Shown here: positions 23,296 through 32,919 of the stretch, piece after piece | Position numbering within the stretch: position 1 is the stretch's first letter | Layout: each line of letters opens with the position of its first letter | NCBI GenBank assembly: GCA_964451605.1 | Contig: CAYVJA010000014.1 | Coordinates: forward strand, 1 to 52,028 | Source of the DNA: JAQVSH01 sp964451605 | GTDB lineage: Bacteria > Bacteroidota > Bacteroidia > Bacteroidales > UBA4181 | Direction of reading: 5' to 3' | DNA: 52,028 bases | Translations under genes and position numbers: made by a program | Notes under the pieces: generated by a model | The model's database searches: none | Told to the model about the DNA's origin: nothing | The model's input: the letters and a program-made list of their open reading frames with translations, nothing else

Positions 23296-26049
23296 ATGAT
23301 CAGATCCCTCTTTCTGGCAGTTCTTGTTCTTCTCTGTCAAACGCTCAGTGCGGGCAAAAAATGCAGTATCGAACCGCAAAATCTTCTTTGTGAATACCGC
23401 ACCAACCCTGCCGGTCTTGACGAACCCCTACCCCGGTTTTCCTGGACGCTGTCGGCCACCGATGCGGACCACTTCGGGCAGAAGCAGACAGCCTATCGGA
23501 TTATTGTTTCGGACAATCCAAAAGCCATAGAAAAAAAAGAGGGGAACTTTTGGAATTCAGGGTGGGTTACAGCCCATAAAATGCAACTCATTGCTTACAA
23601 TGGAGCGCCCGTTTCGTCCGATCGTACCTATTACTGGCGTGTACAGGTACGCGACGAAAAAGGCAGCACATCTGCATGGAGCCCCACGGCACACTTCTCT
23701 ACCGGCATCCTGGATGATTCAGAGTGGAGTGCAAAATGGATTGGCAGCCACGAGGTCTACAACCCTAAGGATCCGGATTGTAATCTCTTTGACCCTTGGT
23801 TACGCAAAAACATCACCCTGGCAGAACTTCCGGGAAGAGCCACCCTGTTTGTGGCCTCTGTCGGCTATCACGAACTCTATGTTAACGGCAGGAAAATTGG
23901 CGAAGAGGTACTGGCCCCCAATGTGTCGGACCACACCACGAGGGCCCGTTACATTGCCTACGACATCTCGAAAGCCCTTAGGAAAGGAGCTAACACCATT
24001 GCCCTCTGGCTGGGAACCTCCTGGTCTGTCTATCCTCCCTATACGGTAGAAAACCGACCCCGCACTCCCATGGTGTTTGCCCAGGCCCACCTGTACCGAA
24101 ACGCCAATCCAGAAGCAGACGAGAAACCCTATTTGCGGATTGTTACCGACAACAGCTGGAGAGTAGAGAACAGCCCCAACAAATTACTGGGCAAATGGGA
24201 TTTTGGCAATATGGGCGGCGAACTCTGGGATGCCAACAGAGAGATTGCCGACTGGAACCTCCCCACATTCGATGATTCCCGGTGGAGAACTGCCACCGAA
24301 TACAATCCGGCGTTAAAGCTTTCGGCACAAAATGGCGAAGGAACCCGTGTGTACGAAACCATTCACCCGGTTTCGATCGAAGCCGACAGCAAAGGAAACT
24401 GGCGGGTCGACATGGGAGTCAACTTTGCCGGCTGGACCCAAATTGCGGTGAAAGGGACGCCCGGCAGTAAGATAGAATTTCTCTTTTCCGAACGGGAAAA
24501 GGAGGAGATGACCTTTAACAACCACAGTGCCTACATCATCGGCCCCTCGGGAAAAGGAACCTTCCGAAACCGTTTTAATTACAGTTCCGGCCGCTGGATT
24601 ACCATTAAAGGGGTAAAAGAGAAGCCGCAACTCTCCGACATCAGCGGGATGCATCTCCGGACTGCCTTTGCTCCGGCTACCACATTTGCCTGTTCCGATT
24701 CGCTGCAAAACTGGATTTTCAACCGGGTTCGCTGGACATTCGAGAACCTCTCGATAGGGGGCTATATTGTTGATTGCCCGCAGCGCGAACGGCTCGGATA
24801 CGGCGGTGATGCCCATGCCACCTCCGAAACAGGGTTATTTAACTACAAACTGGGTGCATTCTATACCAAATGGATGGAAGACTGGCGCGATATGCAAGGC
24901 TGGGAGTCGATGAACGGAAAACGGATCGGGGGAGGTATTTTGCCCCACACCGCGCCCACCAATTCGGGAGGCGGAGGTCCTGCCTGGGGAGGTATTGTGG
25001 TAACGCTCCCCTGGTTACTTTACCAGCACGAAGGCGACACCCGCATTCTGGAAAAGAACTTCGAAATGATTACAATGTGGCTGGCTTTTCTTGACACTCA
25101 CACCCAAAACGATCTGCTTCGGCGATTTGGCGGAAAATGGGACTTTCTGGGCGACTGGCTCTGGCCCAATGCCACTGCCGAAGGGATGAATAACGACACA
25201 CCCCAAAACGCCTGCTTTAATAACTGCTACCGGGTATTCAACCTGCGCACCGCAGCAAAAATTGCCAGGGTATTGGGCAAAAACCAAGAGGCCGAACAGT
25301 GGGAGATGCAGGCTGAGAGATCGAGCAGAGCCATTCATGAAACCTGGTATAATGCCGATGACCACAGTTATGCCGACAAATCAATGGGTAATCTGGCTGC
25401 GGCACTGCTGGCCGATGTGCCTCCGGTATCGCTGCGTGAGGCCGTCTGGAAACGGCTCGAACACGAGATTCTGGTAGTTCGGAAAGGCCATATTCATGTG
25501 GGAATTACCGGAGGTGCCATTCTCTTTAAGTTGCTGCGTGAGAAGGGAAGAAACGATCTGATATACAGCATGACTTCGCAAGAAGATTACCCGGGTTGGG
25601 GGTACATGCGTGCCAATGGCGCCACTACCATCTGGGAGATGTGGGAAAAAGATTTGCCGGGCCACTCCCTGCTGCACAGCTCTTATCTCTACCCCGGAGC
25701 CTGGTATGTAGATGGGGTTGCCGGCATTAGAAGAGATCCCGATGCCCCCGGATTCCAACAGTTCATCGTTACCATTCCTCACCCCGATCATACCCCTTTG
25801 AATTGGGCCAAAGCCACCTACAACGGCCCGGCAGGAACCATCTCAACTGCCTGGGAGCGGCGCGACGGAAGGTGTACCATGCAGATTACCGTTCCGCCCA
25901 ATTGCGAAGCTACTCTCTGTTTGCCAATGTCTCCCGGCGAGGAACTGACCATCACTCGCGGAACGCCGAGGCGGATAGAGAGCCAGGGAGAATATACTCG
26001 TTACCGCCTGCAGGCCGGGCGTTATCTCCTGACCACTGCATCCCGATAA
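23296..26049 (+). CDS. Secreted glycoside hydrolase family 78 alpha-L-rhamnosidase
   Basis: 917 residues with a signal peptide (about 1-20). An N-terminal Ig-like Bac_rhamnosid_N region (LLCEYRTNPAGLDEPLPRFS), two beta-sandwich domains and an (alpha/alpha)6 catalytic domain (about 470-820) precede a C-terminal beta-sandwich (about 830-917). DCPQRERLGYGGDAH (from about residue 493) is the GH78 signature: its Asp and Glu correspond to substrate-binding and general-acid residues. MRANGATTIWEMWEKD (about 770-785) contains the second essential Glu region. The enzyme removes terminal alpha-L-rhamnose from pectin (rhamnogalacturonan), glycosides or other rhamnosylated glycans. Confidence 0.95.
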   Translation: MIRSLFLAVLVLLCQTLSAGKKCSIEPQNLLCEYRTNPAGLDEPLPRFSWTLSATDADHFGQKQTAYRIIVSDNPKAIEKKEGNFWNSGWVTAHKMQLIAYNGAPVSSDRTYYWRVQVRDEKGSTSAWSPTAHFSTGILDDSEWSAKWIGSHEVYNPKDPDCNLFDPWLRKNITLAELPGRATLFVASVGYHELYVNGRKIGEEVLAPNVSDHTTRARYIAYDISKALRKGANTIALWLGTSWSVYPPYTVENRPRTPMVFAQAHLYRNANPEADEKPYLRIVTDNSWRVENSPNKLLGKWDFGNMGGELWDANREIADWNLPTFDDSRWRTATEYNPALKLSAQNGEGTRVYETIHPVSIEADSKGNWRVDMGVNFAGWTQIAVKGTPGSKIEFLFSEREKEEMTFNNHSAYIIGPSGKGTFRNRFNYSSGRWITIKGVKEKPQLSDISGMHLRTAFAPATTFACSDSLQNWIFNRVRWTFENLSIGGYIVDCPQRERLGYGGDAHATSETGLFNYKLGAFYTKWMEDWRDMQGWESMNGKRIGGGILPHTAPTNSGGGGPAWGGIVVTLPWLLYQHEGDTRILEKNFEMITMWLAFLDTHTQNDLLRRFGGKWDFLGDWLWPNATAEGMNNDTPQNACFNNCYRVFNLRTAAKIARVLGKNQEAEQWEMQAERSSRAIHETWYNADDHSYADKSMGNLAAALLADVPPVSLREAVWKRLEHEILVVRKGHIHVGITGGAILFKLLREKGRNDLIYSMTSQEDYPGWGYMRANGATTIWEMWEKDLPGHSLLHSSYLYPGAWYVDGVAGIRRDPDAPGFQQFIVTIPHPDHTPLNWAKATYNGPAGTISTAWERRDGRCTMQITVPPNCEATLCLPMSPGEELTITRGTPRRIESQGEYTRYRLQAGRYLLTTASR

Positions 26050-26114
26050 CACAAAGTTGCCGGATGTAGTGTTTTGCTATACCGATACGGCTATCGGCAT
26101 AGCTCTTTCTGACG

Positions 26115-26122
26115 TATATTTG
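26115..26122 (+). promoter_or_regulatory. Candidate -7 box (TATATTTG) for the P-type ATPase
   Basis: An exact TAnnTTTG match 25 bases before the ATPase start codon. No clear TTG -33 box at 19-21 bases upstream was found. The short leader would still allow translation in Bacteroidota, which rely little on Shine-Dalgarno pairing. Confidence 0.35.
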
Positions 26123-26147
26123 CTGCTGAACCTCTTACTTATCCCCT

Positions 26148-28855
26148 ATGACCCTGGAATCGCAAACCTTATGGCACGCTCTTTCACCGGAATCAACTCT
26201 CCAAAAACTGGAAACCGATATGGCAACCGGACTCTCCGAGACCGAGGCCCTATCGAGGCTGGAAAAATTCGGACCCAACAAACTGAAGGGAAAGAAAAAG
26301 AAGAACTTTCTGCAACTGTTTATCGCACAACTTCGCGACTGGCTCATTTATGTACTTTTTGTAGCCGTACTCATCACCCTCTTTATGGGCGAATACATAG
26401 ATGCCGTCATTATTCTGATGGTAATCGTTGTAAATGCCCTTCTGGGCGTGATTCAGGAGGTAAAGGCCGGAAAAGCCATTGAGGCGTTGCAGAAAATGAC
26501 CTCCCCAAAGGTGCTGGTCAAACGGGATGGCGTGGTGAAAGAGATAGAATCGGAGCGTATTGTGCCCGGTGATATTCTGCTGTTAGATGCAGGCCGCTTT
26601 GTAGCTGCCGACCTTCGGCTCTTAGAGAGTGCCAATCTCCAGATCGAAGAGTCGGCCCTTACCGGCGAGTCGGTACCCTCGGTAAAAGAGGCAGGAATTG
26701 AACATACTGAGCCCAATACCCCGTTAGGCGACCGCACCAATTCGGCCTTTATGTCTACGCTTGTCACCTACGGTCGGGGTATCGGCGTTGCCGTTGCCAC
26801 TGGTATGCAGACAGAGGTAGGCAAAATTGCCACTATGCTCGATTCGGGGAGCGATTCGAAAACACCTCTTGAGGTCCGACTGGATGAACTGGGTAAAACC
26901 CTGGGGAAGATGGCCATCGGAGTCTGTCTTTTCATTTTTGTTGTGGCACTCTTCCAGGGTAGGAATCTTTCCGAAATGTTTCTCACCTCCGTCTCACTGG
27001 CCGTAGCAGCCATTCCTGAGGGGCTGGCAGCCATTGTGGCTGTGGTACTGTCGATTGGCGTTACGGTAATGTCTCGTCAGAATGCCATTATCAAACGGCT
27101 TCCTGCGGTTGAGACACTCGGTTCGGTAAACATCATCTGCTCCGACAAAACCGGAACCCTGACCCAAAACAAGATGACGGTAACCAAATACTTCTCGCTC
27201 AATGGAGAAAAGGAGGTACTAAAAGGGGCGGAGCCTGAAAAGGAGAGTGCTGCGCTACTTCTGGCAAAAGCCATGATTCTCTGTTCCGATGCCACTTACG
27301 ATGGCGGAAAAGGTACAGGCGATCCCACTGAGATTGCGCTTCTTGTTCTGGGCGATGATCTGGGCCTCGATAGAAAAGGGTTAAACCGCGAATCTCAACG
27401 AGTGGGAGAATTTGCTTTCGACTCGGATCGAAAGTTGATGTCAACGCTTGTCGAGGAGAAGGGCACCTACACCGTCTATACAAAAGGTGCCATCGACAAT
27501 CTGTTGGCCATCTCTACCCACATACTGGAAAACGGCAAGGTGGTTCCGCTTACCGATGAACACCGCAGTCAATTTAACGCAGCCACCGAGGCCATGTCGG
27601 ATCAGGCTCTCCGAACCCTGGGCGCTGCCTACAAACCGACAGAGAGAGTGATCGAAGCCTCTGAGATGGAAAACAATCTGATTCTGATTGGATTTGTCGG
27701 GATGATAGATCCGCCCCGAACGGAGGTTAAGGAGTCGGTTTCATTGGCCCAAAGAGCCGGTATCACCACCATTATGATAACGGGCGACCATAAAAACACC
27801 GCTCTCGCCATTGCGCGCGAACTGGGTATTGCCCAACATCTGGGTCAGGCCATTACCGGAGCCGAGATTGACACGCTCACCGATACCCAATTCTCGGAAA
27901 ACATCTCGCAATACCGTGTGTTTGCGAGGGTTTCGCCCTCGCACAAGGTGAAAATTGTACATGCGCTCAAATCGCATGGGAATATTGTCTCCATGACCGG
28001 CGACGGAGTAAACGATGCCCCTTCACTGCACGCAGCCGATATCGGGGTAGCCATGGGAATCACCGGAACCGATGTGGCCAAGGGAGCCTCCGATATGATT
28101 CTTACCGACGNNNNNNNNNNNNNNNNNNNNNNNNNNNNNNNNNNNNNNNNNNNNNNNNNNCCATTGTAACCGCCATAGAACAGGGACGAAATATCTACAG
28201 TAACATCAAAAAGTCGGTACTTTTCCTGCTCACCTGTAATCTGGGCGAAATTGTGGCCATGTTCCTCACCCTGCTTATAGGGTGGGAGTCGCCCTTGATT
28301 GCCACCCAACTGCTCTGGATTAACCTCCTCACCGACTCCTTCCCCGCCATTGCCCTGGGCATGGATCCGGGCGATCCTGATGTTATGCGTGCCAAACCCA
28401 GAAATCCCAAAGAGAGTTTCTTTGCCGGAGGAGCCGGTAAACATGCACTGTTTGGCGGCGTACTGATTGGTTTGCTCACCATTCTGGCCTTCTACATCGG
28501 ATTTGTAGAAAGAGGATACTCCCCCTTCGACAACTCCATACCGGAAGAGGTTATAGCGTATGCCCGAACCATGGCCTTTATGGTTCTGATCAGCTGTCAG
28601 CTCTTCTTTGCCCTTGCTATGCGAAATCCCACTAAATCGATCTTTACCATCGGGCTCTTTTCGAACCGGTATCTGATGGGGGCTATTGTGGCCGGCCTGG
28701 GACTGCAATGGGTTTTACTGGCCATCCCGGTACTTCGCGACGCATTTCACCTTCAGGTACTCCATCCCGAAAGTGTGGCCATAACCATTCTTCTGGGAGT
28801 GATTCCTCTATTGGCCAACGAACTTTTCAAAGTGTGGGTTCGTGCCCGAAAATAA
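26148..28855 (+). CDS. P-type cation-transporting ATPase, Ca2+-type (interrupted by assembly gap)
   Basis: About 890 residues if the gap is filled. N-terminal cation_ATPase_N domain (about 1-70), an actuator domain with LTGESVPSVKEAG, and PEGL in helix 4 (AAIPEGLAAIVAVVLS), typical of Ca2+ pumps of the SERCA/PMCA kind. The phosphorylation site is CSDKTGTLTQNKMT (Asp333), the hinge MTGDGVNDAPSLHAADIGVAMG. After the gap come C-terminal helices with NLLTDSFPAIALGMDPGD. Fifty Ns (28111-28160) break the gene: the reading frame before and after is not continuous across 50 bases. Flanking residues (ILTD..., ...IVTAIEQGRNIY) fit the family motif D-N-F-A-T between them. I read it as an intact gene with a placeholder gap. 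Confidence 0.92.
28111..28160. other. Assembly gap (50 N) inside the P-type ATPase gene
   Basis: Fifty Ns. The frame requires a missing length that is a multiple of three, and the conserved family sequence around the site predicts only about 12 missing bases, so 50 is probably an arbitrary placeholder. Confidence 0.95.
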
Positions 28856-28893
28856 TTTGTACATTTACGTCTCTTATAACCCTAAATCTTTCT

Positions 28894-29829
28894 ATGAACA
28901 CAAATTGTAACCATCCGTTTTCGCTGCGTTCTTTTCGCAACGTAACCAAGGGGCTGGCCCTGTTGCTTATGGCGGCCTTTTGTCTCTTCCCGTTTACTGC
29001 CGCCTCTGCCAAAAAAGGCTCCAAATTCGGCGGTGTACAAGTAGGAACCATCACCTACAGTTACCGTAGTATGCCCGACCAATCGCTCGAGGCAATGCTG
29101 CAATATGCAGTGGAGAGCGGACTGAGCTCAGTTGAATTAATGGGAGGTCCCGTTGAGCAGTATGCGGGGATTCCCCGGAATCGTTCGGAAATCAGCGCAT
29201 GGCGCAGCACCGTTTCTATGGACAAATTCAAGGAGGTTCGCGACCTGTTCAAAAAGAAAGGGATCAAAATCGATATTCTGAAATTGGGCGAAAGCAGCTG
29301 GAGCGATGCCGAGATTGACTACGCCTTCAACGTATGCCGCACTCTGGGTGCCAGAGGCATTACTATGGAGATCTCCGAGGCATCTGCCAAACGGATGCAG
29401 CCTTTTGCCGAGAAGCATAAACTTTATGTCATTTTCCATAATCACGGCCAACCCGGCGATCCCAACTTCAGTTTCGACAAAGTATTGGAGTACGGACCCA
29501 ACATCATGCTGAACTTCGATGCCGGCCACTACTTCGGCGCCACCGGGAAACATCCCAATGAGCTGATTGAGAGATTGCACAACCGCATTGCCAGCATTCA
29601 CATCAAAGACAAAACCGGCCCCAAAGCATCGCCTCCCGACAGAAACCAACCTTTTGGCCAGGGCGAAACCCCTGTAGGCGAGATTCTTCGTCTGGTGCAG
29701 AAAAACAAATGGCCCATCACCTGCGATATCGAACTGGAATACAATGTTCCCACCGATTCGGATGCAGTAAAAGAGGTTAAAAAGTGTGTAGAGTTCTGCC
29801 GCAACGAACTTACCGGTAAGGGCAAATAA
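28894..29829 (+). CDS. Exported sugar phosphate isomerase/epimerase-like TIM-barrel protein
   Basis: 311 residues from the ATG at 28894. The start is set there because a longer in-frame reading overlaps the ATPase gene, while this one gives a signal peptide (basic N-region, GLALLLMAAFCLFPFTAASA, about 22-41). The rest is a xylose-isomerase-like AP_endonuc_2 TIM barrel. Likely metal ligands are in VIFHNHGQPGD, LNFDAGHYFGATG, IHIKDKTG and the late Glu of ITCDIELEY. Secreted members are common in Bacteroidota; their substrates are rarely known, so it may epimerise or rearrange a sugar released by neighbouring hydrolases. A terminator follows. Confidence 0.85.
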   Translation: MNTNCNHPFSLRSFRNVTKGLALLLMAAFCLFPFTAASAKKGSKFGGVQVGTITYSYRSMPDQSLEAMLQYAVESGLSSVELMGGPVEQYAGIPRNRSEISAWRSTVSMDKFKEVRDLFKKKGIKIDILKLGESSWSDAEIDYAFNVCRTLGARGITMEISEASAKRMQPFAEKHKLYVIFHNHGQPGDPNFSFDKVLEYGPNIMLNFDAGHYFGATGKHPNELIERLHNRIASIHIKDKTGPKASPPDRNQPFGQGETPVGEILRLVQKNKWPITCDIELEYNVPTDSDAVKEVKKCVEFCRNELTGKGK

Positions 29830-29853
29830 CCCCATTTCTGCAGCATTTCTCAT

Positions 29854-29892
29854 CGAGGCTGTCTCTGTTTTGTGAGGCAGCCTCGTTTTTTT
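29854..29892 (+). terminator. Intrinsic terminator after the isomerase-like gene
   Basis: Inverted repeat CGAGGCTG...CAGCCTCG (29854-29861 and 29878-29885) with a 16-base loop, followed by seven Ts. It separates this transcript from the GH115 gene, which starts 80 bases later. Confidence 0.85.
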
Positions 29893-29971
29893 GCACTCTC
29901 TCCTCTCTATTCAATTATATCCACTATTTTCGATTTTTGAAATAACCACAGAATCGAAAACTCCAACCCTC

Positions 29972-32845
29972 ATGAGTACTCTTCGCCCCTGCTTTCCATC
30001 GCTGCTTCCGGTCACGCTTCTACTTCTTTGCCTGCAATTCACGGGTAATCTGCGCGCTCAGGAGCCTTTTCGCCTGATTGCCAATGACGGGGGTGCACCC
30101 GTCTGTTACCTGGGAAACGATCCGGTAGTGAACCGGGCTATTGAGATGTTGGCCGAAGATTCGCGATGGGTATGTGCTCGCCCCTTTTCGAGGGTTCAAC
30201 AGCCCGGAAATCGCACCATCGTTGCCGGCATCCCCGAAAAGGAGCCCCAATTGAGGGCCCTGGCAGAGAAATACCGGGTAGATATCTCCGCGCTCTCGGG
30301 AAGGTGGGAAGCCTACAAAATTGAGACCGCCACCTGTCAGGGAGATACGCTGTTGTTTGTATTGGGAAGCGACCCAAGGGGCACCGCCTACGGTATAATA
30401 GAGCTGTCGCGCCAAATCGGGGTTACCCCTTGGATTTGGTGGGCCGATGTAGTGCCTCAGAAACGGAATGAGCTTTCCTTTCGACCCGACGCCCGGGTTC
30501 ACGCCCCTTCGGTGCAATACCGGGGCATATTTCTTAACGACGAAGATTGGGCGCTGATGCCCTGGAGTACGCGAACCTTCGAGCCCACGCCGCGAAAAGG
30601 AGCCATCGGACCCAAAACCTATGCAAAAATTTTCGAACTGCTGCTTCGGTTAAGAGCCAATATGATCTGTCCGGCCATGCACGAAGTCACCGTTCCCTTC
30701 TATCAGGTAGAAGGCAACCGCCAGGCAGCCGAACAATACGGCATCATCATCAGTACCTCGCATGCCGAGCCCATGATGTGCACCAATACGGGAGAGTGGA
30801 ACAGCGCAGTGCAGGGCCCCTTCAACTATTTTACCAACAAAGCAAATATCCTTGCCTATTGGGATAAACGGGTAGCAGAGCTAACCCATTCGGAAAATAT
30901 CTATACCACCGGATTACGGGGTGTACACGACGGAAGAATGGAAGGGGTTTCGAGCCTGGACCAGGAGACACAAACGCTCCAAAAGGTGATTACTGAGCAA
31001 CGGGATATTCTGCAAAAACACCATCCCGATAAGAAACTGGCAGATATCCCGCAGATATTTGTCCCCTATAAAGAGGTACTACAGGCTTACAATAACCATT
31101 TACAGCTTCCCGAAGACATTACTCTGGTATGGTGCGACGACAACCACGGCCACATTATGCGCCTTAGCAATCCCGAAGAGCAAAAACGTCCGGGAGGAGC
31201 GGGAGTCTATTACCACATCTCCTATTGGGGCAAACCCCATGATTATCTCTGGCTTGCATCCACACAGCCGGCTTTGGTCTATACCGAGATGAAACGGGCC
31301 TGGGATTACGGAGCCCGGCGCTACTGGGTCCTGAACGTGGGCGACATCAAACCGGGAGAATACCTTACTGAGTTGTTTCTGGATATGGCATGGGATGTAG
31401 AATCTATTTCGCCCGAAACCCTCCCTGCTCACCTGAAAAATTGGGTCTCTTCGCAATTTCAGGGCATCGAAACCGAGGCTATCGACTCTCTTCTCAAAGA
31501 GTATTATCAACTTTGCGGCGAACGAAAACCCGAACATATGGGTTTTAACCGGGTTGAAGAGGGAGGCCGGGGCAACGACTTTTCGGCAGAATCGGATCGC
31601 CGTTCAGGATTAACAGCGGTAAAAGATTCCGAATACTCCCCCTTCTATTTTGGTGATGAGGTAGCCCGACGCATTGAAGCCTTTGCATCGATGGCCCAAA
31701 AGTCGGAGCAGATTTACCGCAAATCCATCCCATCGCATTTGCAGTCGGCCTATTATCAGCTGGTACACTATCCGCTGACGGGAGCGGCTGCTTTGAACCA
31801 AAAATTGCTGTATGCTCAAATGGCCCGTCTTTACGCATGTTATCAGCTTCCGGCTGCCGAAGAGTATGGGAAAAGAGCCACAGGCGCCTATCACGAGATA
31901 GCTGCGCTAGATTACACCTACAACAAAGAGCTCTCCGGGCAGAAATGGGAAGGCATGATGGATATGAAGCCGCGTGATCTGCCGGTTTTCAGAGAACCTC
32001 TGCTCCCCGTGTTCATCCCTTCGGGTCAATCAGATATGTGGATTTGGGTAGAAAACCAGACCGAACCCACACGTTCTACCACCTTACAGTTACCCGACTA
32101 TACGCTGGGTGCCCGCGAAGCCTTCCTTGTGAAACTGCTGCCTGCATCGAAAGCCTCTATCCATTGGGAAGTGATGGGAGATGCGCCCTATGTTGCCATT
32201 GAGGAGCTGGGACCGGAGATGCTTTACGAAAAGCGTCTTGCTGTTTCGTTGCGCGAAACGGCGCCCCGGGAAGGGAGCTTTGCAGTAAAAATTAACAACA
32301 TAGAATACACCTTCCGTTTCAAGAGAATCGGATCAGGCAGTTACAATTCACATTCCGAACAGAACCGAATGGTTGCCTTACGTGGGTCCGACTATACCCA
32401 TGCCTCGTTCAAGCCGGTAGAAACCGTTGAGGGGTTAGGCCACGGTGGCAGTGTGGTAAAGTTGCCGCTCGCCGACAGCCTCGATCCAAATGCCCCTTTT
32501 CTGGAGTATAGCGTCACCACCGCGAGTTCGGGAGAGGCCCTACTCAAGATAGGAACCCTCTTTCAACATCCGGCCATTGCATCTCACAACCTGCGTTTAG
32601 CCGTAGTTATCGACAATCTGCCACCCCAAATTGTATCGGTTAAGGCCGATTTTCTAAGTGCAACCTGGGCCGCCTCAGTGCTTCGGAATCAATCGCTCTC
32701 CACCCTGACGTGTAGCTTTTCGAAACCCGGGAAACACAGCGTCCGGCTCTATGCCTTAGACGAGCCCCTTTGGCTCGATCAGCTGATGATCGATTTTGAT
32801 CTGACCCGGAAGCACTATCTGATCCCCTCGGGAAGAGTGTTGTAG
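29972..32845 (+). CDS. Secreted glycoside hydrolase family 115 (alpha-glucuronidase)
   Basis: 957 residues from the ATG at 29972, which gives a signal peptide (to about residue 27, ending NLRAQ); an in-frame ATG at 29891 would add 27 unlikely residues. The sequence follows the GH115 plan. An N-terminal domain holds GTAYGIIELSRQIGVTPW and WWADVVPQKR. The TIM-barrel core holds YRGIFLNDEDWALMPW, RLRANMICPAMHEV and STSHAEPMM, and later LVWCDDNHGH and YHISYWGKPHDYLWL. Helical and C-terminal beta domains follow. Family members release 4-O-methyl-glucuronic acid from xylan, including internal residues. It fits with other cell-wall enzymes in the window. Confidence 0.93.
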   Translation: MSTLRPCFPSLLPVTLLLLCLQFTGNLRAQEPFRLIANDGGAPVCYLGNDPVVNRAIEMLAEDSRWVCARPFSRVQQPGNRTIVAGIPEKEPQLRALAEKYRVDISALSGRWEAYKIETATCQGDTLLFVLGSDPRGTAYGIIELSRQIGVTPWIWWADVVPQKRNELSFRPDARVHAPSVQYRGIFLNDEDWALMPWSTRTFEPTPRKGAIGPKTYAKIFELLLRLRANMICPAMHEVTVPFYQVEGNRQAAEQYGIIISTSHAEPMMCTNTGEWNSAVQGPFNYFTNKANILAYWDKRVAELTHSENIYTTGLRGVHDGRMEGVSSLDQETQTLQKVITEQRDILQKHHPDKKLADIPQIFVPYKEVLQAYNNHLQLPEDITLVWCDDNHGHIMRLSNPEEQKRPGGAGVYYHISYWGKPHDYLWLASTQPALVYTEMKRAWDYGARRYWVLNVGDIKPGEYLTELFLDMAWDVESISPETLPAHLKNWVSSQFQGIETEAIDSLLKEYYQLCGERKPEHMGFNRVEEGGRGNDFSAESDRRSGLTAVKDSEYSPFYFGDEVARRIEAFASMAQKSEQIYRKSIPSHLQSAYYQLVHYPLTGAAALNQKLLYAQMARLYACYQLPAAEEYGKRATGAYHEIAALDYTYNKELSGQKWEGMMDMKPRDLPVFREPLLPVFIPSGQSDMWIWVENQTEPTRSTTLQLPDYTLGAREAFLVKLLPASKASIHWEVMGDAPYVAIEELGPEMLYEKRLAVSLRETAPREGSFAVKINNIEYTFRFKRIGSGSYNSHSEQNRMVALRGSDYTHASFKPVETVEGLGHGGSVVKLPLADSLDPNAPFLEYSVTTASSGEALLKIGTLFQHPAIASHNLRLAVVIDNLPPQIVSVKADFLSATWAASVLRNQSLSTLTCSFSKPGKHSVRLYALDEPLWLDQLMIDFDLTRKHYLIPSGRVL

Positions 32846-32850
32846 AATCC

Positions 32851-32889
32851 AAAAAGAAAGGCGGATTCACTGCAAGTGATCCGCCTTTC
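32851..32889 (-). terminator. Intrinsic terminator for the tryptophanase-like gene
   Basis: GC-rich stem with GAAAGGCGGA at 32856-32865 and its complement at 32880-32889; with a one-base bulge the stem extends by five more pairs. On the minus strand it is followed by CTTTTTGG-like bases, so it terminates the minus-strand gene ending at 32920. It may also receive GH115 transcripts from the other side, but without a U-tract there. Confidence 0.75.
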
Positions 32890-32919
32890 CGGTATGAAGG
32901 CCCATATAATGGGACAATT

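Noticed and set aside
27845..28708. A minus-strand frame spanning the 50-N gap
   Set aside because: It is a shadow of the P-type ATPase gene; the gap merely removes stop codons.
26148..28855. P-type ATPase considered as a frameshifted pseudogene
   Set aside because: The frame break coincides exactly with the Ns, and all catalytic motifs are intact on both sides, so a wrong gap size explains it.
28708..28893. Longer start for the isomerase-like gene
   Set aside because: The extra 62 codons overlap the ATPase gene in another frame, and the ATG at 28894 gives a clean signal peptide.
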